DNA from: CAZTLE01 sp964614415
GTDB taxonomy: Bacteria > Bacteroidota > Bacteroidia > Flavobacteriales > Flavobacteriaceae
Direction of reading: 5' to 3'
Length of the DNA: 7,768 nt
Assembly (NCBI GenBank): GCA_964614415.1
Contig: CAZTLE010000192.1
Location: forward strand, 1-7,768
Every line of letters begins with the position of its first letter. The first letter of the stretch is position 1. Below the pieces are notes generated by a model that saw only the letters and a list, made by a program, of their open reading frames with translations, was not told where the DNA came from and ran no database searches. Below, piece after piece: positions 1-5,091 of this stretch. The translations under genes and the position numbers were made by a program.

Positions 1-417
1 ACGGAGATTACCGATTTTGCGCTTCAGATAAGTGAACGTAACAAACTCCTGGAAACCTTCACCGACAGAATACGGGAAATAAAGAAACAAGCATCCTCCG
101 AAATCAAGAAGCAATTATCAGAACTCCAGATGTTCATTGGAAACCATATGGAAGTACACAAAGCCAAAGTATCCCTGAACAAAAAAGCGGAAGAGGCCCA
201 GGAGTCCTTCAGGTACAAGTTGTTCCAGGGAGACGTACAATTAAGTCCTAAGGAAACTCAGGTAGCTACCTATTTGCGGCTTAACCTTCCATCAAAACAA
301 ATAGCAACCCAGATGGGCATTGCCGAACAATCGGTAAACAACTACAGGCGATCAATTCGGAAAAAATTCGGACTCACCAAGGATGACAACCTGGTGGCTT
401 TTTTGAAAAGTATTTAG
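1..417 (+). CDS. LuxR-type HTH regulator, C-terminal part (5' end outside window)
   Basis: The frame is open from base 1 to the TAG at 415-417, giving 138 C-terminal residues, so the gene starts upstream of the window. Residues 1-75 are charged and helical, without membrane segments, and look like a coiled-coil linker. Residues 80-138 form a LuxR/GerE-like helix-turn-helix: LSPKE opens the domain, then YLRLNLPSKQIA, then MGIAEQSVNNYRRSIRKKFGL as the recognition region. In Bacteroidota this tail, following a stretch like TDFALQISERNKLLETF, usually ends proteins with an N-terminal two-component-sensor beta-propeller (Y_Y_Y) or TPR repeats and one membrane helix. That N-terminal part is inferred, not seen. 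An internal ATG at 130 could be mistaken for the start, but the open frame and homologous-looking sequence continue upstream. The gene converges on the minus-strand oxidoreductase, with the two stop codons overlapping. Target genes cannot be inferred. Confidence 0.8.
   Translation, partial: TEITDFALQISERNKLLETFTDRIREIKKQASSEIKKQLSELQMFIGNHMEVHKAKVSLNKKAEEAQESFRYKLFQGDVQLSPKETQVATYLRLNLPSKQIATQMGIAEQSVNNYRRSIRKKFGLTKDDNLVAFLKSI
361..404. terminator. Hairpin with T-tracts on both sides, inside the 3' end of the regulator gene
   Basis: Arms CACCAAGG (375-382) and CCTGGTG (390-396) pair over 7 bp with one bulged A and a 7-nt loop. On the plus strand six T follow two bases after the stem (399-404). 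On the minus strand a run of six T (A at 361-366) follows eight bases after the stem. For the minus-strand operon, whose last stop is at 414, the hairpin lies about 18 nt downstream and could act as a weak intrinsic terminator. For the plus-strand gene it lies before the stop at 415, so termination there would cut its own message. The sequence is also coding, so a chance structure is possible. Confidence 0.3.
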
Positions 418-1358
418 CCCAGGTTCGCGGCTTCTTTCCTGGCCGCTTCGAACTCTACGACCATCTCCCGGAGGATTTGTGCCGCGGGCTTTATGTCGTG
501 AATCAGACCGGCTACCTGGCCAATCTCAAGTTCGCCCTCTACCAGATCGCCTTCAAACATGCCACGTTTGGCCCTCGCCCTGCCCAAAAGTTGTTTGAGC
601 TCATCAACAGTCGGACCTTTGGAATACAGGTCCATAACATCGTTGAAGAATTTATTTTTCAACAGACGTACCGGAGCCAGTTCCTTTAGGGTAAGCATTG
701 TATCCCCTTCCTTGGCCTCCACGACCATTTTTTTGAATTCGATATGCGAACTGGACTCTTCGCTGGCCACAAACCGACTCCCCACCTGCACACCATCCGC
801 ACCCAGGACCATAGCGGCCAACATGCCGCGCCCGTTGGCGATTCCACCTGCAGCTATTAGCGGAATGTCAATCTGCTCTTTCACCATAGGAATCAGCGTG
901 AATGTAGTGGTTTCATCCCGTCCATTGTGCCCCCCGGCTTCAAAGCCTTCCGCTACAACGGCATCTACACCAGCATCCTGAGCCTTGAGCGCAAACTTCA
1001 CACTGCTCACAACGTGTACCACCGTAATTCCATGGCTTTTTAAATGTTGGGTAAATGTTTTTGGATTTCCTGCTGATGTGAAGACAATCTTTACCCCTTC
1101 CTCAATGATGATCTCAATGATCTTATCAATATCCGGATAGAGCATCGGAACGTTAACACCGAACGGCTTGTCAGTTGCTTTTTTGCATTTTACAATATGT
1201 TCCCTCAGTACCTCCGGATACATACTCCCGGCTCCAATGAGTCCGAGGCCTCCGGCGTTACTGACGGCACTGGCCAGACGCCACCCACTATTCCAGATCA
1301 TCCCTGCCTGAACAATGGGATACTCAATTTTGAATAGATCGGTAATTCGGTTTTGCAC
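414..1358 (-). CDS. FMN-dependent nitronate monooxygenase / FabK-like enoyl-ACP reductase II family protein
   Basis: This 314-residue TIM-barrel flavoprotein belongs to the NPD/FabK family. Visible marks are the N-terminal ITDLFKIEYPIVQAGM segment, NAGGLGLIGAG (34-44), the KPFGVNVPML strand (64-73), AEGFEAGGHNG with His144 (136-146), the glycine-rich flavin-phosphate region AAGGIANGRG (169-178) and GADGVQVGSRF (186-196), and a C-terminal GQVAGLI (280-286). His144 falls at the same number as the key histidine of pneumococcal FabK, and the N-terminus and C-terminus resemble FabK as much as nitronate monooxygenases. Substrate (nitronate or enoyl-ACP) therefore cannot be settled from sequence; automatic pipelines usually name it nitronate monooxygenase. 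It is probably cytosolic. The start is GTG at 1358, supported by the family N-terminus. This G is also the last base of the TAG stop of the upstream peptidase, so translation is probably coupled. The TAA stop overlaps the stop of the convergent regulator gene. Confidence 0.85.
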   Translation of the reverse strand: MQNRITDLFKIEYPIVQAGMIWNSGWRLASAVSNAGGLGLIGAGSMYPEVLREHIVKCKKATDKPFGVNVPMLYPDIDKIIEIIIEEGVKIVFTSAGNPKTFTQHLKSHGITVVHVVSSVKFALKAQDAGVDAVVAEGFEAGGHNGRDETTTFTLIPMVKEQIDIPLIAAGGIANGRGMLAAMVLGADGVQVGSRFVASEESSSHIEFKKMVVEAKEGDTMLTLKELAPVRLLKNKFFNDVMDLYSKGPTVDELKQLLGRARAKRGMFEGDLVEGELEIGQVAGLIHDIKPAAQILREMVVEFEAARKEAANLG

Positions 1359-2977
1359 TATCGTTTGATCAGTTTGAAGCTATTTCGTTGGTTGTTTCCT
1401 TCGACGGACACAATGTACGCCCCGGAACTAAGTCGGCTGATATCAATGGCATTATTTACTGGAGTAATCCTGGTATCCAATACCTGCCGTCCCAGTACGT
1501 TGAAAATACGAACATGAGCCGTCTGTAATTGTGTTGGAATGGACACATTCACCTTGTCTGAGGCGGGATTTGGATAGATGGCGAACTGTTGTTGCAATAG
1601 CTCGTCTTCTACGGTAAGGGCCTGCATGGCTGTGAAAGCCAGTTCAAAATCCGGAATGCCATAGCCCATCTGGTTGGTAGGTGTGTTAAACAAGTGAGCC
1701 GACTCCCGGATAATCTGCATCACCTCGCCATTCGGCGTCTGCGGACGGACTTGCCACAGACAGGCGACCGCTCCAGCCATAATCGGAGAACTGAAAGAAG
1801 TTCCACTGCTTGTGGTAACGTTTCCTGAGGAATTAATAACCGCTGCACTCACGCCCTGAGCCATTACATCGGGCTTTACCCGTCCATCGACAGTAGGGCC
1901 AACCGAGCTAAAAGGAGCGTAATTTCCATTGGAATCCACGGCACCAACGGTCAGAATTCCCGGAGAATCCGCCGGAGTAGCCACAAAATTGAATCCGCCT
2001 CCATCATTTCCGGCCGATGTGACCAGAAGCATTCCCTTTTCGAAGGCAATATTGGCACCACGCGCTGAAAACGTGGTCATTCCATCCAGATCTTCATAGG
2101 CATGATCGTAATTGGGATTGTCGTAATCCTGATATCCCAGAGAGGTATTAATAACATCAACACCAAGGCTGTCGGCGCGTTCAACAGCTTCAACCCAATA
2201 GGCTTCTTCCACCGGTACTTCGGTAGGAGAAAACTCAGTACGGAACAGATAGAAGCTCGCTTCGGGCGCCGTACCCACAAACTGGTTCATCAGAAATCCG
2301 CCTATGTCGCTAAAAGTGCGCGTTCCATGGGAACCGGTACCCGTTACATCCGTTTGTCGTTCAACGAAGTTATAGGTCCCTAAAAGTCGGTTTTCGGAGA
2401 TAATGTCGGCAAAAGCAGGAATAGTACCGATATTGGGAAAACCACTATCCATTACCGCGACTATCATTCCGGCACCCGTAAAGTCTTCTTCATGAAGGAA
2501 GTTACCATTGATCTGTTGAATTTGATTTGTAGCGGCACCGTAATCGTATACAATACGACCGGGCGTGTTCTCCAAAGCAAATTTATCGTTATACGGAGGT
2601 CCTACAGGAAAGGTATTCAAGTCTTTGTCCGCCCATTCAATACCGGTAACGAACGCGAGACCCAGCAAGTTTTCAATATTGGCTTGTGTTCCCTGAACGT
2701 ACACGCAGTTCATCCACTTCGACTTGGCGAATACCGTGATTCCAGCGGCATTCTTTACCTGGGTGATGTAGTTCTCATTCACAGGAACGTCGCGCTCGTC
2801 GATAGGCACGTTGTGAAGTGCTTTTCTATCAATAGCTTCCTGAGTCAGGATGGTAAGAGGGTTTGCAATTGAATTGGCCACGTCTTCTTTATCGGCAAAA
2901 AAGACCCAGGCATCTTGTGTTTGGGAAAAGCCCAATCCACCTATGGTTAGGGCCAGGCATAGCATAATTTTTTTCAT
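1358..2977 (-). CDS. Secreted S8 (subtilisin-family) serine peptidase with T9SS type A sorting domain
   Basis: The 539-residue protein has a Sec signal peptide (MKKIMLCLALTIGGLGFS, cleavage probably after residue 18), a propeptide-like region (about 20-165), the subtilase domain (about 168-450) and a C-terminal T9SS domain (about 465-539). The catalytic triad is complete: Asp177 in VMDSG, His217 in GSHGT, Ser394 in SGTSFSSP; the oxyanion Asn is Asn324 in SAGND. The tail starts with FAIYPNPASDKVNVSIP and ends SFKLIKR, typical of type A sorting domains that carry cargo across the outer membrane and to the cell surface or medium. The reading frame is open to 3088, but I chose ATG 2977 because only that start gives an N-terminal signal peptide and it avoids overlapping mnmA. 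It begins 13 bp after the mnmA stop and its stop overlaps the next start by one base, so it is probably cotranscribed. The natural substrate is unknown. Confidence 0.93.
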   Translation of the reverse strand: MKKIMLCLALTIGGLGFSQTQDAWVFFADKEDVANSIANPLTILTQEAIDRKALHNVPIDERDVPVNENYITQVKNAAGITVFAKSKWMNCVYVQGTQANIENLLGLAFVTGIEWADKDLNTFPVGPPYNDKFALENTPGRIVYDYGAATNQIQQINGNFLHEEDFTGAGMIVAVMDSGFPNIGTIPAFADIISENRLLGTYNFVERQTDVTGTGSHGTRTFSDIGGFLMNQFVGTAPEASFYLFRTEFSPTEVPVEEAYWVEAVERADSLGVDVINTSLGYQDYDNPNYDHAYEDLDGMTTFSARGANIAFEKGMLLVTSAGNDGGGFNFVATPADSPGILTVGAVDSNGNYAPFSSVGPTVDGRVKPDVMAQGVSAAVINSSGNVTTSSGTSFSSPIMAGAVACLWQVRPQTPNGEVMQIIRESAHLFNTPTNQMGYGIPDFELAFTAMQALTVEDELLQQQFAIYPNPASDKVNVSIPTQLQTAHVRIFNVLGRQVLDTRITPVNNAIDISRLSSGAYIVSVEGNNQRNSFKLIKR

Positions 2978-2990
2978 AGCAGTAAGAACT

Positions 2991-4178
2991 TTATGAGATA
3001 ACACCGCTGCCAAGCAATTCATCTCCGTGATACCAGGCCACAAACTGGCCTTCGGAAATTGCAGACTGCGGATTCTCAAAGATAACATAAAGTCCTGAAA
3101 CAGTTTGATGGAGTGTTGCCTTTTCCAACGGTTGCCTGTACCGTATTCGGGCCATAACGTCCAGAGTCTCGTCCTCCTGAAGTCTCAGGTCCTCGCGTAC
3201 CCAATGAATCTCTTCGTCTACCACAAAAAGTCCGCGACGGTACAACCCGGGATGATCCTTTCCCTGTCCCGTGTAGATCACATTTTCTTTAACATCGGTA
3301 TCAATGACGAACAGAGGTTCTTTGGTTCCTCCTACGGCCAGTCCTTTCCGCTGGCCTTTTGTGAAGTAATGTGCACCCTGATGTTTACCCACTACCGTGC
3401 CATCGGAAACAGAATAGGTATGTTTTTCGGATAGGTAGCGCAACTTGTGCTCCTCCGAATCAAATTCAGGTGTTTTCTCGTTGTATCCGGGATAGGCTCC
3501 GGGTACTTCTACAATAAGTCCTTCCTTAGGCGCCAATTGCTGCTGCAGGAAATCCGGCAGACGTACTTTCCCAATGAAGCAAAGTCCTTGTGAGTCCCTT
3601 TTTTCAGCAGTGATCAGACCTTGTTCTGCCGCAATCCGCCGCACTTCGGGTTTGAGCAATTCTCCAATAGGGAACAGGGTTCTGGATAATTGTTCCTGAG
3701 ACAACTGACATAAAAAGTACGATTGATCCTTATTGGGATCTTTTCCGCTTAACAGTTGATAAATGGTCTCTCCATCTTTTTCGATGACTCCCTTTCGGCA
3801 GTAGTGCCCCGTAGCCACGTAGTCTGCACCTAGTTGAAACGCAATCTTCATGAAGACGTCAAACTTGATCTCGCGGTTGCACAACACATCCGGGTTTGGG
3901 GTACGTCCCATCTCGTATTCATGGAACATATAATCTACAATACGCTCTTTGTATTGCTCACTAAGGTCAACCGTCTGAAATGGGATCCCCAGTTTCTCTG
4001 CCACGATCATGGCATCGTTGCTATCCTCCAACCAGGGGCATTCGTTCGAAATAGTCACCGAATCGTCATGCCAGTTCTTCATAAAAAGACCAATAACGTC
4101 ATAGCCCTGCTCCTTTAAAAGATAGGCTGCCACACTGGAATCCACTCCTCCGCTAAGTCCTACTACTACCCGACTCAT
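2991..4178 (-). CDS. mnmA: tRNA-specific 2-thiouridylase MnmA
   Basis: MnmA uses ATP and a persulfide sulfur donor to thiolate C2 of wobble uridine 34 in tRNAs for Lys, Glu and Gln, in the cytosol. The 395-residue protein shows the PP-loop SGGVDSS (9-15), the TPNPDVLCNREIKF motif with catalytic Cys100, ATGHY (122-126), and DSQGLCFIG with the second catalytic Cys200. The central GQRKGL (275-280) and the C-terminal beta-barrel region (about 310-395) follow. It is about 25-30 residues longer than the 368-residue E. coli enzyme; the extra residues sit around 222-258, between LPDFLQQQLAP and VSDGTVVGKHQG. I believe such an insertion is common in Bacteroidota but cannot check it here. The start ATG is fixed by the PP-loop distance. 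It is first in the apparent operon with the peptidase and the flavoprotein, and has a -7 box upstream. Confidence 0.97.
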   Translation of the reverse strand: MSRVVVGLSGGVDSSVAAYLLKEQGYDVIGLFMKNWHDDSVTISNECPWLEDSNDAMIVAEKLGIPFQTVDLSEQYKERIVDYMFHEYEMGRTPNPDVLCNREIKFDVFMKIAFQLGADYVATGHYCRKGVIEKDGETIYQLLSGKDPNKDQSYFLCQLSQEQLSRTLFPIGELLKPEVRRIAAEQGLITAEKRDSQGLCFIGKVRLPDFLQQQLAPKEGLIVEVPGAYPGYNEKTPEFDSEEHKLRYLSEKHTYSVSDGTVVGKHQGAHYFTKGQRKGLAVGGTKEPLFVIDTDVKENVIYTGQGKDHPGLYRRGLFVVDEEIHWVREDLRLQEDETLDVMARIRYRQPLEKATLHQTVSGLYVIFENPQSAISEGQFVAWYHGDELLGSGVIS

Positions 4179-4197
4179 ATAGTTTATTTCTTGGGTG

Positions 4198-4205
4198 CAA
4201 AAATA
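4198..4205 (-). promoter_or_regulatory. Putative Bacteroidota -7 promoter box for mnmA
   Basis: On the minus strand these bases read TATTTTTG, a full match to the TAnnTTTG -7 element of Bacteroidota sigma factors. Its downstream end is about 19 bp before the mnmA ATG, so the leader would be very short. A matching -33 TTTG is not obvious at the usual spacing of about 19-21 bp: that position falls in the first heptads and GC-rich hairpin of the repeat array. The match is by eye and unverified. Confidence 0.45.
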
Positions 4206-4228
4206 CGGAAAAGGTTTGAGGTTTGAGG

Positions 4229-4247
4229 CCTGCCTGCGGCTGGCAGG
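4229..4247. repeat. GC-rich inverted repeat interrupting block A
   Basis: CCTGCC (4229-4234) and GGCAGG (4242-4247) form a perfect 6-bp stem around a 7-nt loop, within a 19-bp segment (4227-4245) that breaks the regular GGnnTGA heptads. It is the only GC-rich patch in the array. No T-tract follows on either strand, so it does not look like an intrinsic terminator. It lies about 25 bp upstream of the mnmA -7 box. Confidence 0.6.
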
Positions 4248-4261
4248 TGTGAGGCTTGAGG

Positions 4262-4283
4262 TGTGAGGGGTGAGGTCAGAGGT
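4262..4283 (+). repeat. 22-bp exact direct repeat, copy in unit 1
   Basis: These 22 bases (heptads around GAGGGGT and GAGGTCA) recur exactly at 4426-4447, 164 bp downstream. They mark the start of the second composite unit and show that units 1 and 2 arose by duplication and not by independent low-complexity drift. Confidence 0.85.
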
Positions 4284-4295
4284 TTGAGGAATGAG

Positions 4296-4372
4296 TCTCT
4301 TTTCTCTTTTCTCTGTTCTCTTTTCTCTGTTCTATTCTCTATTCTCTCTTCTCTCTTTTCTATGATTCTTTG
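4296..4372 (+). repeat. Block B1, pyrimidine-rich heptad tract
   Basis: Eleven consecutive words of seven bases can be cut here without gaps: TCTCTTT twice, TCTCTGT, TCTCTTT, TCTCTGT, TCTATTC twice, TCTCTTC, TCTCTTT, TCTATGA, TTCTTTG. Bases 4296-4314 are pure pyrimidine and form a perfect mirror repeat (same sequence read backwards on one strand). Related tracts occur at 4458-4547 and 4772-4813. Confidence 0.85.
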
Positions 4373-4457
4373 CCCCTCAATGTTGCAGGTTGGTAATGTT
4401 AAGTTTTGAGTGTTGAGTTTTAAGATGTGAGGGGTGAGGTCAGAGGTATGGGGAATG

Positions 4458-4547
4458 AGTCTCTTTTCTCTGTTCTCTGTTGTCTTTTCTCTGTTCTATT
4501 CTCTATTCTCTATTTTCTATTTTCTCTTCTCTATTTTCTATCATCCT
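4458..4547 (+). repeat. Block B2, pyrimidine-rich heptad tract
   Basis: This is the second copy of the pyrimidine block, with words such as TTTTCTC, TGTTCTC, TTCTCTA and TTTTCTA. It begins after GAGTCTC at 4457-4463, which matches 4293-4299 in unit 1 at a 164-bp offset. Word number and word content differ from B1, consistent with gain and loss of single heptads. Confidence 0.8.
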
Positions 4548-4610
4548 TTGTTCCTCAATGTTGCAGGTTGCAAGTTATAAGTGTTGAGTTTTGAGTGTTG
4601 AGTTTTAAGC

Positions 4611-4715
4611 TTTGAAATATGTAGGATTGATGCTTGAAGATGGAAGGCCGAAGATGGAAGCTCGAAAACAGAAGACAGAAGATCGAAGACTCAAACAGAC
4701 CAACTCTCAACGAAT
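4611..4715 (+). repeat. Block E direct repeat, copy 1 (unit 2)
   Basis: Bases 4611-4698 are identical over 88 bp to 4876-4963. After a one-base indel (extra G at 4964) the match continues through AACTCTC and AACGAAT to 4715. Inside, the words end in GAA every seven bases from GCTTGAA at 4632: GATGGAA, GGCCGAA, GATGGAA, GCTCGAA, AACAGAA, GACAGAA, GATCGAA. Confidence 0.95.
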
Positions 4716-4750
4716 AATGAATAATGAATAACGAATAACGAATAACAAAG
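4709..4750 (+). repeat. Block F1, AACGAAT-type tandem heptads
   Basis: Six heptads in tandem: AACGAAT, AATGAAT, AATGAAT, AACGAAT, AACGAAT, AACAAAG. This is the shorter and more mutated counterpart of 4975-5037. Confidence 0.9.
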
Positions 4751-4771
4751 TTAGGTGTGAGGTAAGTCTAT

Positions 4772-4813
4772 GTTCTATTCTCTATTCTCTATTCTCTCTT
4801 TTCTATCATCCTT
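4772..4813 (+). repeat. Block B3, short pyrimidine-rich heptad tract
   Basis: Six words (GTTCTAT, TCTCTAT twice, TCTCTCT, TTTCTAT, CATCCTT) form the shortest of the three pyrimidine blocks. From the TCTATCATC at its end onward, the sequence aligns without gaps to unit 2 at an offset of 265 bp. Confidence 0.8.
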
Positions 4814-4875
4814 TGTCCCTCAATGCTGCAAGTTGCAGGTTGGCAATGTTAAGTTTTGAATGTTGAGTTTTAAGT

Positions 4876-4981
4876 TTTGAAATATGTAGGATTGATGCTT
4901 GAAGATGGAAGGCCGAAGATGGAAGCTCGAAAACAGAAGACAGAAGATCGAAGACTCAAACAGGACCAACTCTCAACGAAT
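4876..4981 (+). repeat. Block E direct repeat, copy 2 (unit 3)
   Basis: This is the second copy of the 88-bp perfect repeat (4876-4963 equals 4611-4698), followed by one extra G at 4964 and continued identity into AACGAAT. The identity is much higher than in the flanking C and D blocks, where the two units differ at many positions. Confidence 0.95.
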
Positions 4982-5037
4982 AACGAATAACGAATAACGA
5001 ATAACGAATAACGAATAACGAATAACGAATAACGAAG
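4975..5037 (+). repeat. Block F2, (AACGAAT)8 tandem repeat
   Basis: Eight perfect AACGAAT heptads run from 4975 to 5030 and are followed by AACGAAG (5031-5037). The counterpart in unit 2 has five heptads plus AACAAAG. A perfect tandem tract of this length is prone to slippage, so copy number may vary between cells or between assemblies. Confidence 0.95.
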
Positions 5038-5091
5038 TTAAGCAGTCCCAGTATTTCGTTCGCGATGCAAACTGCCTACCGCAACTCAAAA

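Larger units (their letters stand above)
4213..5037. repeat. Composite heptanucleotide repeat array (three nested units)
   Basis: This is the gene-free stretch between the MORN-protein gene and mnmA. It can be read almost throughout as 7-bp words that change by block. On the plus strand the order is A (GGTTTGA, GGTGTGA, GGGGTGA), B (TCTCTTT, TCTCTGT, TCTATTC), C (around CTCAATGTTGCAGGTTG), D (GTGTTGA, GTTTTGA), E (GATGGAA, GGCCGAA, GACAGAA, GATCGAA) and F (AACGAAT). Unit 1 (about 4213-4424) has A-B-C-D. Unit 2 (about 4425-4764) has A-B-C-D-E-F. Unit 3 (about 4765-5037) has B-C-D-E-F after a decayed A (about 4751-4764). Stops are dense on the plus strand, and TAG from the AGAGAAT words closes the minus strand at each B block, so it is non-coding. 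No transposase, terminal inverted repeats or spacers are seen. Function is unknown. Confidence 0.9.

Noticed and set aside
2978..3088. Longer start for the S8 peptidase, adding 37 residues
   Set aside because: The extra residues lie inside the end of mnmA in another frame and would bury the signal peptide. ATG at 2977 gives a standard Sec signal.
4213..5037. Repetitive protein-coding gene, since TTATTCG heptads on the minus strand have no stop in any frame
   Set aside because: The open stretch covers only block F. The B blocks contain TAG on the minus strand, and the A, D and F words contain TGA or TAA on the plus strand, so no long frame crosses the array.
5042..5075. Terminator for the MORN-protein gene (GCAGT and ACTGC arms)
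   Set aside because: The stem is only 5 bp with a 24-nt loop and no T-tract on the minus strand.
4179..5091. CRISPR array
   Set aside because: Repeats are 7-bp words in tandem without unique spacers of constant length, and no cas genes are nearby.
4179..5091. Insertion sequence or remnant transposon
   Set aside because: There is no transposase fragment, no terminal inverted repeat pair and no target-site duplication that I can see.
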